Of a DNA stretch of 64,000 bases, positions 27,340-36,446 are shown one piece after another. The number at the start of each line of letters is the position of its first letter. Position 1 is the first letter of the stretch. The notes beneath the pieces are model-generated. The model did no database searches and was not told the DNA's origin. It saw only the letters and a program-made list of their open reading frames with translations. The DNA comes from Skermanella mucosa (GTDB lineage Bacteria > Pseudomonadota > Alphaproteobacteria > Azospirillales > Azospirillaceae), in contig NZ_CP086107.1 in NCBI RefSeq assembly GCF_016765655.2, forward strand, positions 248,001 to 312,000, read 5' to 3'. Position numbers and translations under genes: made by a program.

Positions 27340-28404
27340 ATGAAACGTCGCGACTTCATGAAGGCCGGCGCCGTCGGCGCCACGGCGGGGCTGGTATCGG
27401 CTCCCTCGGTGGTCCGGGCGCAGGAAAGCTTCGCCTGGAAAATGACCAACGCCTACGGGCCGGGCGCCCCGATGACCACCGTCGGCCCCGGCAGCCCGAC
27501 GCGCTTCGCCGAGCTGGTCGCCGGCATGTCCAAGGGCCGGCTGACCTTCCAGCATTTCGCGGCCGGCGAGCTGATCCCGGCCTTCGAGGGTTTCGACGCC
27601 GTCGTGGCGGGCACGGTCGAGGCGAACGCGGCCAACTCCTATTTCTGGTCGGGACGGTCCTTCGCCGCCCAGTATTTCACCAACGTCCCGTTCGGCATGA
27701 GCTTCCCCGGGCACATGGCCTGGCTCTACCATGGCGGCGGGATGCAGCTGTGGGAGGAGGTCTACCAGCCGTTCGGACTGGTGGCGTTCCCGTTCAACAA
27801 TACCGGCACCCAGATGACGGGGTGGTTCCGCAAGGAGCTGGGCACGGTCGAGGATCTGAAGGGCATGAAGATGCGGATCCCCGGGCTGTCGGGCAAGGTC
27901 TACGCGGCCCTGGGCGTCGATGTCCGGCTGCTCTCCGGGCCGGAGATCTTCCCCGCCCTGGAACGCGGCGTGATCGACGCGGCCGAGTTCGTCGGCCCCT
28001 ATTCCGATCGGCGGCTGGGGCTGCACAAGGCGGCGAAGAACTATTACACGACCGGCTGGCACGAACCCAACAATGCCGGCGAGCTGCTGATCAACAAGGC
28101 GATGTGGGACAGCCTGCCCGACGACCTGAAGACCATGGTGCGGACCGCCGCCATGACCTGCCTGCTGGAAAGCTATACCTGGTGCGAGTCCGTCAACGGC
28201 GAGGCGCTGGTCGACCTGGTCGAGAACGAAGGCGTGACCGCGCGGCCGCTGCCGACCGCGATCGTCGACCGGCTCCGCGAGGCGACGGCGGACACGCTGG
28301 AGACCGAGGCCGCCAAGGATCCGCTGGTCAGGAAGGTCCATGACCATTACATGGCCTTCAAGGCGAAGCACGACCGCTGGACGGGCATCGCCAGGATCGC
28401 CTGA
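27340..28404 (+). CDS. dctP: TRAP transporter substrate-binding protein (DctP family), Tat-type leader
   Basis: A 354-residue DctP protein. ATG 27340 has GGAG about six bases upstream; the GTG four codons earlier overlaps the ribosome site and is unlikely. The leader KRRDFMKAGAVGATAG has a twin arginine and suggests Tat export, with cleavage near VRAQ. The conserved ligand-arginine region (MKMRIPGLSGKVYAALG) and FPALERGVIDAAEFVGPYSD are present. This arginine usually pairs with the substrate carboxylate. The YSD/WHEPNN context is like the lactate/pyruvate or mannitol-type subgroup, which points to an alpha-keto or hydroxy acid. Confidence 0.93.
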   Translation: MKRRDFMKAGAVGATAGLVSAPSVVRAQESFAWKMTNAYGPGAPMTTVGPGSPTRFAELVAGMSKGRLTFQHFAAGELIPAFEGFDAVVAGTVEANAANSYFWSGRSFAAQYFTNVPFGMSFPGHMAWLYHGGGMQLWEEVYQPFGLVAFPFNNTGTQMTGWFRKELGTVEDLKGMKMRIPGLSGKVYAALGVDVRLLSGPEIFPALERGVIDAAEFVGPYSDRRLGLHKAAKNYYTTGWHEPNNAGELLINKAMWDSLPDDLKTMVRTAAMTCLLESYTWCESVNGEALVDLVENEGVTARPLPTAIVDRLREATADTLETEAAKDPLVRKVHDHYMAFKAKHDRWTGIARIA

Positions 28405-28427
28405 GCACGCTGCAAAGACAGGATGAC

Positions 28428-30218
28428 ATGACAAGCGAACGGTCGTTCAGGATCACCCCCAACGATGACGTCACCTTCTACCCGCGGGTCTTCGGCCGGC
28501 GCGGGGTGGTCGCCTCCCACCACTACCTGTCGGCCGGCGCCGGCCTGGACGCCCTGAAGGCGGGCGGCAACGCGGTGGATGCCGCCGTCGCCGCGACCTT
28601 CGTCGAGGGCGTGCTGAACCCGAACATGCACACCATCGGCGGCGAATGCCCGATCCTGATCGCGCCGGCGGACGGCAGCGGGATCATCTGCATCAACGGC
28701 AACGCCACGGCCCCGGCCGCTGCGACCCCCGAAGCCTTTCGGGCGCTCGGGCACGAGGCGATCCCGTCCGAGGGCGTCCTGGCGGCCGGGGTGCCGGGCG
28801 CCTTCGGCGCGCTGATCGTGGCGGCCCTGCGCTACGGCAGGCTGAGCTTCGCGGACCTGGTCCGGCCGGCGCTGGAGCTGGCGCGCGACGGCTTCCCGGT
28901 CCATGCCGGACTGCTGCGCCAGCACAAGTTCGGCATCGTCCCGAACGCGGAGAGATTCCTGAACCACTGGCCTTCGACCGGCGACGTCTACATGCCGGGA
29001 GGAGTCCCGCCGGCCGAGGGCGCCCTCCTGACCAACCCGGCGCTGGCCGGCATGTTCGACCACCTGGCGGCGGTCGAGGCCGCGGCCGGGGGATCGCGCG
29101 AACACGGACTTCAGGCGGTGTTCGACGGCTTCTACCGGGGCGACGTCGCCCGCGAGATCGTCGCCTTCTCCAAGGAGCAGGGCGGACTGTTGGAGCGGTC
29201 GGATTTCGACGCCTTCGAGATCCCGCTGGAGCAGCCGGTCTCCATCGAGTTCGCCGGCACCCGCATCTACAAATGCTCGGCCTGGAACCAGGGCACCGCC
29301 CTCCTCCAGAGCCTGTCCATCCTGAAGGCGCGCGACGTGGCCGCCATGGGGCACAACAGCGCCGACTACGTGCATACCGTCACGGAGGCGATGAAGCTCG
29401 CCTTCGCCGACCGGGAACAATATTACGGCGACACCCGCCACGTGAACATCCCGGTCGACGAGCTGCTGGACGACGCCTATGGCCGCCTCCGCGCCGGCCT
29501 GATCGATCCCGCCGCGGCGAACGCGGAGCTGCGCCCGGGCGACCCGACCCGGCCCGCGGCCCTGCTAGACCCCGCCGAGCGGTTCGGCGGCGCGTCCTGG
29601 GGAGCGGGGACCGTGCATGTCGACGCGGCGGACGCGGCGGGGAACCTGTGCTCCTTCACGCCGAGCGGCGCCTGGATCAAGTCGTCGCCGGTGATGCCGG
29701 CGCTGGGCTTCCCGCTGGGGAACCGGATCTCCAACTTCCACCTGGGGCCGGCACACCATCCCAACGTGGTGGCGCCGGGCAAGCGGCCCCGCACCACCAT
29801 CAGCCCGACGATCGTGACCCGGAACGACGAGCCCTGGATCGCCTGCGGCAGCATGGGCGGCGACCAGCAGGACCAGTGGCAGCTCCAGTTCCTGCTGAAC
29901 CGCCTGCTGTTCGACATGCCGATCCAGCAGGCGATCGAAGCCCCGAAATTCTCCAGCGAGCATTTCCCCGGCTTCTTCGCGCCGCACAGTTTCTTCACGA
30001 ACCGCCTGCGCGCCGAGGAGACCCTGGGCGCGGCCGTGCTGGAGGAATTGGCCCGGCGCGGCCATGAGGTTTCGGTCGGCCCGGCCTGGTCGGAGGGTTT
30101 CATGCTCGCGACCGAGCGCCACTCCGCGGCATCCGGCCCCGCCGGGACCCTGGAAGCCGGCTGCGATCCGCGCGGCGCCAAGTCCGAGGTGTTCCCCGCG
30201 GCGGCGGTCGCCTGGTAA
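28428..30218 (+). CDS. gamma-glutamyltransferase-family Ntn hydrolase
   Basis: A 596-residue protein of the GGT family, which cleaves itself so that an internal threonine becomes the N-terminal nucleophile. That residue is probably T395 (GAGTVHVDAAD, aligned with the TTH motif of classical GGT). Flanking blocks GGNAVDAAVAATF, ACGSMGGDQQDQWQLQ and PRTTISPTIV are family-typical. No signal peptide is visible, so unlike E. coli GGT it appears cytoplasmic. It starts 23 bp after dctP and is the last gene of the TRAP operon. It may hydrolyse a gamma-glutamyl or other acyl amide. Confidence 0.9.
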   Translation: MTSERSFRITPNDDVTFYPRVFGRRGVVASHHYLSAGAGLDALKAGGNAVDAAVAATFVEGVLNPNMHTIGGECPILIAPADGSGIICINGNATAPAAATPEAFRALGHEAIPSEGVLAAGVPGAFGALIVAALRYGRLSFADLVRPALELARDGFPVHAGLLRQHKFGIVPNAERFLNHWPSTGDVYMPGGVPPAEGALLTNPALAGMFDHLAAVEAAAGGSREHGLQAVFDGFYRGDVAREIVAFSKEQGGLLERSDFDAFEIPLEQPVSIEFAGTRIYKCSAWNQGTALLQSLSILKARDVAAMGHNSADYVHTVTEAMKLAFADREQYYGDTRHVNIPVDELLDDAYGRLRAGLIDPAAANAELRPGDPTRPAALLDPAERFGGASWGAGTVHVDAADAAGNLCSFTPSGAWIKSSPVMPALGFPLGNRISNFHLGPAHHPNVVAPGKRPRTTISPTIVTRNDEPWIACGSMGGDQQDQWQLQFLLNRLLFDMPIQQAIEAPKFSSEHFPGFFAPHSFFTNRLRAEETLGAAVLEELARRGHEVSVGPAWSEGFMLATERHSAASGPAGTLEAGCDPRGAKSEVFPAAAVAW

Positions 30219-30299
30219 CGAAGCCTGCGGCGGCGGGCGGACACGCCCGGCTCCTCCGGCCTGCGGCCGGTTTCCGGTTCTTATTGTTTAGGGAACATG

Positions 30300-30318
30300 A
30301 ACCGATCTTCCGTCGGTT
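30300..30318. promoter_or_regulatory. inverted repeat upstream of the FucP-like gene
   Basis: AACCGA (30300-30305) and TCGGTT (30313-30318) form a perfect 6-bp inverted repeat with a 7-bp spacer in the 148-bp gap before the permease. It could be an operator or the end of the preceding transcript. There is no T tract directly after it. Confidence 0.35.
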
Positions 30319-30366
30319 TCGGTGCCGTGAACAAAAAATAATCGGAAAATGAGGAGGGGAAGGAAC

Positions 30367-31665
30367 GTGGAAGGAAAGCCGCCGCTGGTATACCGGGACA
30401 AGGTCGTTCCGTTCGTCCTGCTGGTCACGTGCTTTGCCGCCTGGGGCGTGGCGGCGAACATGACCGACCCGTTGGTCAAGGTCTTCAGCAAGATCTTCAC
30501 CATGAGCACGCTGCAAGGGGCGCTGGTCCAGTTCAGCTACTATGGAGCCTATTTCTGCCTGGCTCTTCCGGCCGCCTTCATCAACAGAAGATACTCCTAC
30601 AAGGCAGGGGTTCTGACCGGTCTCGGCCTGGCGGCGGTCGGCGCCTTCATGTTCTATCCGGCCAGTCAGGCGATGGTCTACGGCTATTTCCTGGCGGCCC
30701 TGTTCCTCCTGGCGGCGGGACTCTCCATCCTGGAAACGTCGGCCAACCCCTTCGCCATAGCCATGGGGCCGGAGGCGAACGCGACCCAGCGGCTGAACCT
30801 GGCGCAGGCCTTCAATCCGGTCGGCACCAATCTCGGCGTCTTCCTGGCAACGGTGCTGATCCTGCCCAACCTGAACCCGGCGACCGGCCCCGAACGGGCG
30901 GCCATGGCGCCTGATCAGCTCCGGGCGGTCCAGGCGGGAGAGCTCGATGCGGTGATGACGCCCTATGTCGGCATGGCGTTCGTGCTTCTGGTCATCTGGG
31001 TCTGCATCGCCCTGGTCCGGATGCCCACGTCGCCGGAGGAGGAGACGGACGATGCCCGGGATGTCAATCTCCGCGCGACCGTCGGGCGGCTGTTCCGGAA
31101 TCAGCACTATCGCTATGGGGTCATCGCCCAGTTCTTCAACGTCGCGGCGCAGACCTGCGTCTGGACCTTCACGATCCAATATGTCCAGGAGGCGCTTGCC
31201 GTCGATGAGGCCGAGGCGGGAACCTACCTGCAATACAGCTTGATCCTGTTCCTTGTCTCGCGGTTCGTCATGACCTGGATCATGGGGTTCGTGCGTCCCT
31301 CGGCGTTGCTGACCGCGACCGCGCTTCTTGGTTCCCTGCTCTGCGCCTACATGATCGTCAGCCCGGATGTCTCGGGCGTGTGGGCGCTGGTCGGGATTTC
31401 CGCCTGCCTGTCGCTGATGTTCCCTACCATCTACGGCGTCGCCCTGCATGGGCTGGGCGAGGATACCAAGATCGGCGCGGCGGGGCTCGTCATGGCGATC
31501 CTGGGAGGGGCGCTGATGCCCATGGTGCAGGGTGCGCTGATCGACGGCTACGGCGCCGCGGTCTCCTACGTGACGCCGGCGATCTGCTTCCTGGTGGTCG
31601 CGGCATACGGCGTGTTCGACCTGAAGCAGAAGTCCCGCCTTGCCGTCACGCCCCACGCGGCGTGA
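30367..31665 (+). CDS. FucP-like MFS sugar:H+ symporter
   Basis: A 432-residue major-facilitator permease of the FucP branch with about twelve membrane segments. Diagnostic blocks are LVQFSYYGAYFCLALPAAFI, ETSANPFAIAMGPE, RLNLAQAFNPVGTNLG and the C-terminal KIGAAGLVMAILGGALMP. I chose GTG 30367 because AGGAGG lies about nine bases upstream; ATG 30349 overlaps that site. FucP imports L-fucose, and relatives take other hexoses. A possible deoxy-sugar-acid catabolic unit lies at the right end of this window, but far away. Confidence 0.88.
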   Translation: MEGKPPLVYRDKVVPFVLLVTCFAAWGVAANMTDPLVKVFSKIFTMSTLQGALVQFSYYGAYFCLALPAAFINRRYSYKAGVLTGLGLAAVGAFMFYPASQAMVYGYFLAALFLLAAGLSILETSANPFAIAMGPEANATQRLNLAQAFNPVGTNLGVFLATVLILPNLNPATGPERAAMAPDQLRAVQAGELDAVMTPYVGMAFVLLVIWVCIALVRMPTSPEEETDDARDVNLRATVGRLFRNQHYRYGVIAQFFNVAAQTCVWTFTIQYVQEALAVDEAEAGTYLQYSLILFLVSRFVMTWIMGFVRPSALLTATALLGSLLCAYMIVSPDVSGVWALVGISACLSLMFPTIYGVALHGLGEDTKIGAAGLVMAILGGALMPMVQGALIDGYGAAVSYVTPAICFLVVAAYGVFDLKQKSRLAVTPHAA

Positions 31666-32128
31666 CCGGCATCGGGCATCGGGGAAATCGCAGCCGGCGG
31701 AGCGCGCCATGCATGGTCCGCACGCCGGCTTGGCATATTGTGCACTGCGATATGCCGGCCGGGGCGACCATATGTCTGTCCAGGCAACCCTGAAACAGAG
31801 TTTTGATCATGACCAGCTATCTGGTTCTCTACACGACGAAATGGAGCAAGCTCCTGGCTCGGACCGGCGGGAGCAAGCGTACCTTCCGCCTGTTTCGCTT
31901 CGGTCTCCAGCCCCACGAGATCGCGGCGATGAACGCCAGGTAAGTTGGCGGGAGCAGTAAACCACGGAATAGGCCTGAAGTCCATAGTCCGGATCGTATT
32001 CTTATGATTCGAGCGCTTCAACGTCCTGCCGCGACCAGCCGTTCCACCCGCCGGGGCCGAAGCGCGCTACCATGGGGTATCGGCCGGGCGTCCGCCGAGC
32101 AGGCCGCGATCGGGTTGGAGAGCACGAC
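31666..32128. other. intergenic region with one small possible gene
   Basis: 463 bp between the FucP-like gene and the cyclase. The only coding candidate is the 44-codon frame at 31809-31943. No terminator with a T tract or repeat was found. Confidence 0.4.
31809..31943 (+). CDS. small hypothetical basic protein
   Basis: A 44-residue frame (starts MTSYLVLYTTKWSKLLART, ends HEIAAMNAR) rich in Arg and Lys with pI clearly basic. The ribosome site (ACAGAG, 11 bases upstream) is weak. Codon use resembles the neighbours. No family is recognised, and it may not be expressed. Confidence 0.3.
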   Translation: MTSYLVLYTTKWSKLLARTGGSKRTFRLFRFGLQPHEIAAMNAR

Positions 32129-33346
32129 ATGTCGACCATGGCCCCAGAAATCCAGGAATGGGCACTTGCCGCCGGGCTGGAGGGCCTGCCCCAGGCGGAA
32201 CTGGTGACCGGCTACTGCGAGCGGCTCGTCGCCGCCGGCCTTCCCGTCTGGCGCGCCTCGGTGGGCGCCGATACCTTGCACCCGCTGAACGACGCCCAGG
32301 GGCATCGCTGGATCGCCGGCAGGGGCCTGCATGTCGAATTCTTCCCGCGCCTCACCCTGCGCGAACAGAACGACGAATGGCGGTACAGCACCTGGAAATG
32401 GATGCTGGACAGCGGCGCCGTCGAGAACCGCTGGAGCCTGTCGCGCGGGGAAGGCGCCGACCGGTTCCCGCTGCTGGCCAGCCTCGCGGCATCGGGCGGA
32501 ACGGATTACTGGACAATGATCGTCCGCTACGGCGAGAAGGCTTGCCTGGGCGAGACGCGCGGCCTCGCGACGTCCTGGGCGACCCGCGAGCCGGGCGGGT
32601 TCAGGGAGAGCGACCTGGCCCTGATCAGGGCGACGCTTCCGGCATTCACCCTCGCCTTCAAGGCCACCATGACCATCGACACGGCTCGCACCGTGGTTTC
32701 CACATATCTGGGCAGGAACGTCGCCGAGCGTATCCTTCGCGGCGACATCGAGCGCGGCAAGGTCATGGCGGTCCGCAAGGTCCTGTGGTTCAGCGACCTT
32801 GTCGGCTTCACCCGGCTGGCCGACACGCTGCCCCACGAACAGCTGATCGACCTGCTCAACGCCTATGCCGATTGCCTCGTCGGCGTGGTGCATGACCATG
32901 GCGGCCAGGTCCTGAAGTTCCTCGGCGACGGCATTCTGGCCGCCATTCCCGGGGAGGGCCGCGTCGCCTGCGGGCGCGCGCTGGACGCCGCCGCCGCGGC
33001 CCGGGCGGCCGTCGCCGATCTCAACCGGGCGCGGACGGCGGCCGGGCTGCCGACGACGGGATTTACCCTGGCGCTCCACGAGGGCGAGGTGCTGTACGGC
33101 AATGTCGGCAGCCGGGACAGGCTCGACTTCACGGTGGTCGGCCCGTCGGTCAACGAGGCGAGCCGGATCCAGGCGCTGTGCCGGTCGCTCGACCAGCCGA
33201 TCCTGGTCTCGGAAAGCTTCGCCAGGGCCTGCGGACCCGGCCGGGCGCGTCTGGTATCGGTCGGCCGCTACGCCCTGCGGGGGGTGGAGCGGCCCCAGGA
33301 ACTCTTCACGCCGGATCTCGGCGACGACGGACAATCCCCGGGGTGA
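32129..33346 (+). CDS. class III adenylate/guanylate cyclase
   Basis: A 405-residue protein from ATG 32129 (GGAG nine bases upstream). An N-terminal region of about 205 residues, with no membrane segments, precedes the cyclase domain. The two metal aspartates are in WFSDLVGFT and KFLGDGILA, the adenine-specifying lysine is in QVLKFLGDG, and LDFTVVGPSVNEASRI supplies the purine-binding D/T and the transition-state asparagine and arginine. All key residues are present, so it should make cAMP. The architecture is common in rhizobia and azospirilla. The N-terminal domain is of unknown sensing function. Confidence 0.9.
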   Translation: MSTMAPEIQEWALAAGLEGLPQAELVTGYCERLVAAGLPVWRASVGADTLHPLNDAQGHRWIAGRGLHVEFFPRLTLREQNDEWRYSTWKWMLDSGAVENRWSLSRGEGADRFPLLASLAASGGTDYWTMIVRYGEKACLGETRGLATSWATREPGGFRESDLALIRATLPAFTLAFKATMTIDTARTVVSTYLGRNVAERILRGDIERGKVMAVRKVLWFSDLVGFTRLADTLPHEQLIDLLNAYADCLVGVVHDHGGQVLKFLGDGILAAIPGEGRVACGRALDAAAAARAAVADLNRARTAAGLPTTGFTLALHEGEVLYGNVGSRDRLDFTVVGPSVNEASRIQALCRSLDQPILVSESFARACGPGRARLVSVGRYALRGVERPQELFTPDLGDDGQSPG

Positions 33347-33478
33347 ACCGCCGTTATCCACAGATTCGGGGGATATGTCTGTGGGTTCCCGGCTTTCCGC
33401 CGCCGGATCGTTGACGTTTCGTTCCAACCAAGGGCCGGTATCCCCCCTGCCCCGCCGCGAGGCGGGAACGGCGCGCGC

Positions 33479-34285
33479 CTAGATCCCCCCGAGAAACCGG
33501 CGGATCGCCGCGACCAGGCCTTCCGGGTTCTCCCGATGCGGCACGTGGCCGGTCTCCGGAAGGATGTGGGCGGTTCCGCGCCCCGCGGCGATGCGCCTGG
33601 GGTGTTCGCCGGACCCGTATTCATCCCCGTCGCCATGGACGGCGAGCACGGGGCAGCGGACCGCCGGCAGGACCCCGTCCAGGTTCCAGTCAGCGAACCC
33701 GGGCGCGAGCCACGTCCCGATCCAGGCGTCCACGACCCATTCGGCCTTGCCGCCGTGGTATCTCGCCAGCCTCGCGAGGTTGGCGGGGTCCTGGAACCCC
33801 CGCCGGGCGGCGCGTATCCCGGCGAGCGTCCTGTCCTCGACGAAAGCCTGGGCCGCGATCGTCACGAGCGCGCGGCACCGCGTCGGGAACCGGGCCGCCG
33901 TTTCGACGGCCATGCCACCGCCGACGCTGTGTCCGCAAGCGACGAAGTCCGTCGCCCCGACCTGCTCGCACAGCGCCGGGACCACCTGCCGCGCCTCCCT
34001 GGAGATGAAGTCGGATTCCAGCCGTCCCGGATGAGGGTCCGAGCGACCGAAGCCGAGGCGGTCGTAGGCGACCACGCGCCGGCCCGTCGCCGAGGCGAGC
34101 AGGCGGGGAAAATCGCGCCACAGGTCGACGCACCCCAGGGAATCGTGGAACAGCAGGATCGGCGCCGGCCGGTCGGCCTCCGGGCCTTCCGGCGTCCAGA
34201 TCTTGGCGAAGAGGCTCCCGTCCCCGATCCGGATCCGGCGTTCGGCCTCCACGACGTCGCAGGACGGGGTTTCTGGTGCGGTCAT
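33479..34285 (-). CDS. alpha/beta hydrolase
   Basis: A 268-residue hydrolase. The nucleophile elbow is GHSVGGG, the acid is probably the aspartate in HGDGDEYG and the base the histidine in PETGHVPHRENP. Cap-domain residues lie in between. I chose ATG 34285, where GGAAGAAGAA lies upstream. ATG 34321 in the same frame would add 12 residues and cannot be excluded. It is convergent with the cyclase gene and divergent from the next hydrolase. Substrate unknown. Confidence 0.85.
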   Translation of the reverse strand: MTAPETPSCDVVEAERRIRIGDGSLFAKIWTPEGPEADRPAPILLFHDSLGCVDLWRDFPRLLASATGRRVVAYDRLGFGRSDPHPGRLESDFISREARQVVPALCEQVGATDFVACGHSVGGGMAVETAARFPTRCRALVTIAAQAFVEDRTLAGIRAARRGFQDPANLARLARYHGGKAEWVVDAWIGTWLAPGFADWNLDGVLPAVRCPVLAVHGDGDEYGSGEHPRRIAAGRGTAHILPETGHVPHRENPEGLVAAIRRFLGGI

Positions 34286-34534
34286 GTCTGATTCTTCTTC
34301 CAGGTTGGCGGACGCCGTCATCGTCCCATGGCGCCGGGGCGCGGGGCCCCGCCTGCGATTGTAGGAGATTCCGGCGTGATGGGAAAACGCCGCGCCGTTC
34401 CGGAAAAGGTGAAACCGAGTCGTTGTGATATCCTGGTATGCAGCCTCGGCGCCGCGGTGCCGGCGACCGTTCGGCCTTCCTCGCAAACCAGGTTCAGCCA
34501 TCACCTACATCCATCACCTAAAGGGGGCAGAGAC

Positions 34535-35359
34535 ATGGGCATGATCACCACCAGGGACGGCACGGGGATCTTCTACAAGGACTGGGGCTCCGGACAGCCG
34601 ATCGTCTTCCACCACGGCTGGCCGCTGAGCTCGGACGACTGGGACGCGCAGATGCTCTACTTCCTCGACCAGGGCTATCGCGTCGTCGCCCATGACCGGC
34701 GCGGGCACGGCCGGTCGAGCCAGGTCTGGGAAGGCCATGACATGGACAACTACGCCGCCGACGTCGCGGAACTCGTGGCGCATCTCGACCTGCGCGACGC
34801 GATCCATGTCGGCCATTCGACCGGCGGCGGCGAGGCTGCCCGCTATACCGCCCTGCACGGCCAGGGCCGCGTCGCGAAGCTCGTGCTGATCGGCGCCGTG
34901 CCGCCGATCATGGTGAAGACGCCGGCTAATCCGGGCGGCCTGCCGATCGAGGTGTTCGACGGGTTCCGGCAGCAGCTGGCCGCCAACCGGGCGCAGTTCT
35001 ACCTCGACATCGCGGGCGGCCCCTTCTACGGCTTCAACCGGCCGGATGCGAAACCGTCCCAGGGCGTGATCGAGAACTGGTGGCGGCAGGGCATGATGGG
35101 CGGCGCCAAGGCGCATTACGACGGCATCAAGGCCTTCTCGGAGACGGACTTCACCGAGGACCTCAAGGCCATCGACGTGCCGACGCTGGTGATGCATGGC
35201 GACGACGACCAGATCGTGCCGATCGCCGATTCCGCGTTGCTTTCGGCGAAGCTGCTGAGGAACGGCACGCTGAAGGTCTACGAGAAGCTTTCGCACGGCA
35301 TGTGCACGACGAACGCCGACATCATCAACCCCGACCTTCTCGCGTTCATCCAGGCATGA
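34535..35359 (+). CDS. alpha/beta hydrolase of the cofactor-free haloperoxidase type
   Basis: A 274-residue enzyme closely matching non-heme chloroperoxidases/aryl esterases. It has the start [20 protein letters not shown], the nucleophile S95 (GHSTGGGE), the acid aspartate in [10 protein letters not shown] and the histidine in KLSHGMC. ATG 34535 is preceded by AAGGGGG eight bases upstream. It is likely a perhydrolase or esterase in the cytoplasm, maybe under oxidative stress. Single-gene unit. Confidence 0.93.
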   Translation: MGMITTRDGTGIFYKDWGSGQPIVFHHGWPLSSDDWDAQMLYFLDQGYRVVAHDRRGHGRSSQVWEGHDMDNYAADVAELVAHLDLRDAIHVGHSTGGGEAARYTALHGQGRVAKLVLIGAVPPIMVKTPANPGGLPIEVFDGFRQQLAANRAQFYLDIAGGPFYGFNRPDAKPSQGVIENWWRQGMMGGAKAHYDGIKAFSETDFTEDLKAIDVPTLVMHGDDDQIVPIADSALLSAKLLRNGTLKVYEKLSHGMCTTNADIINPDLLAFIQA

Positions 35360-35418
35360 GGCGGCGGACGGCCCCGTGCCGGGGCCGTCCTTCCGATGCG
35401 TACCGCCGGCCCGGTGCC

Positions 35419-35723
35419 GCCCCCCCGGGGGTATGTCAACGAACGACAGCGGATGTCATCAATCGTGCGCATCGGCTCGCGGTCGGACAGGCCATTCTCT
35501 GAAAGGCAGGCGGGCGGAAAGCCGGCGGATGGTCAATCAGGGTCATCCCCGGCCGCCCCGGGTCATCCTCCGCCCGGGACGGCGCCCGGCTTGGGCAAGC
35601 CGATCCATATCGGGCACCGTGTGATTCGTCTGTCAAAGACCCCGCGCGAACGCAAGCGGCACTGTAGCGGAAGCGTAGTAGGATTTCCATCCCAATGAAG
35701 CGCCCGTCGAGCGGGACTCCCCG
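35419..35723. repeat. dispersed intergenic repeat, copy R1
   Basis: Copy one of three. It begins near a C-run and AACGACAGCGGATGTCAT (from 35440), passes through GCCGGCGGATGGTCAATCA, and ends with TGTCAAAGACCCCGCGCGA and AGGATTTCCATCCCAA. Relative to the other copies it lacks roughly 60 bp in the middle. It lies directly upstream of the secreted-protein gene. Confidence 0.8.
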
Positions 35724-35737
35724 TCGAGCCTGATCAG

Positions 35738-35762
35738 GGAACCGGGGGTCCCGGGTCCTGTT
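35738..35762 (+). promoter_or_regulatory. EcfG-like promoter candidate
   Basis: GGAAC (35738-35742), 16 bases, then TGTT (35759-35762) closely fits the general-stress EcfG sigma consensus GGAAC-N16/17-CGTT with one mismatch. It lies about 31 bp upstream of the secreted-protein start. The GGAAC element is retained, but its partner is lost, in the decayed copy near 38650. Confidence 0.45.
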
Positions 35763-35792
35763 GTCCCTGGTAGCATCACAGGGAGAGGCTCG

Positions 35793-36305
35793 ATGATCCG
35801 CTGGCGGACGGTTCTACAGGTCACGGCCTTCGCGCTGTCGGTTTCCGCGGCGGGTTCAGGCGGAGCGGTTGCCCAGCAGCCGGAACAGCCGTCGTGCGCC
35901 GGAGTCATGACGGAGCAGCTGAGACGTTTCAGCGAGCAATGCTTGTCCGACCTCGCGACTTTCGTCGCGTCACAGCCCGAGATGGCGGCGAAGGTCTACA
36001 TCGAGAAGGACAAGTCCTATGTGACCCTGACCCGCACCCAGGATGGCCTTCTCGCCGAGGCAGTCAGCAAGTTCAATCATCCTCTCATGAAGGCGGACAC
36101 TCCCGACATTCTCAAACGCCTCGGGTGGGCGGCTCCGGAGAACGAATCCGACAACTGGAAGAAGGACATCGACAGCGCCGGCCTGGCCGACGGCAGCGCG
36201 GCGCGAGAACTGGGCAAGGCGCTGGAAGCTTACGGCGCGCAGCAGGGAGAGGCGATCTCCCTGACGGTCGGACCGAAACTCTCCGACCAGCCTACAAGCG
36301 GATAG
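35793..36305 (+). CDS. secreted hypothetical protein, possibly TY-Chap-like
   Basis: A 170-residue protein with GGGAGAGG upstream of ATG 35793. A signal peptide is clear, with cleavage after about residue 27 (SGGAVAQQ). The mature part has two cysteines (CAGV, QCLSD), then YVTLTRTQDGLLAEAVSKF and LKRLGWAAPENESDNWKKDI. The last two blocks resemble TY-Chap/YbjN-type peptide-binding domains, but only loosely. It is probably periplasmic. A decayed copy of residues 35-67 lies at 38663-38760, showing that this locus was duplicated. Confidence 0.65.
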   Translation: MIRWRTVLQVTAFALSVSAAGSGGAVAQQPEQPSCAGVMTEQLRRFSEQCLSDLATFVASQPEMAAKVYIEKDKSYVTLTRTQDGLLAEAVSKFNHPLMKADTPDILKRLGWAAPENESDNWKKDIDSAGLADGSAARELGKALEAYGAQQGEAISLTVGPKLSDQPTSG

Positions 36306-36446
36306 CGCGATTTCCGTCCGGGCCGACCCGTTCCCGCGGCCTGCCGTTCCACTCGTCGCGACGCGTCGGGCCGTGACCCAACGCATCGACCAGCCTGTTC
36401 CGGCCGGGTCAAGCTGATCGGGCACCGCCGAACCTGTGAAGACGCC

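Larger units (their letters stand above)
35360..35792. other. intergenic region holding repeat copy R1 and a stress-type promoter candidate
   Basis: 433 bp without a gene. Most is the first copy of the dispersed repeat (35419-35723), followed by a GGAAC-N16-TGTT promoter candidate for the secreted-protein gene. Confidence 0.6.
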
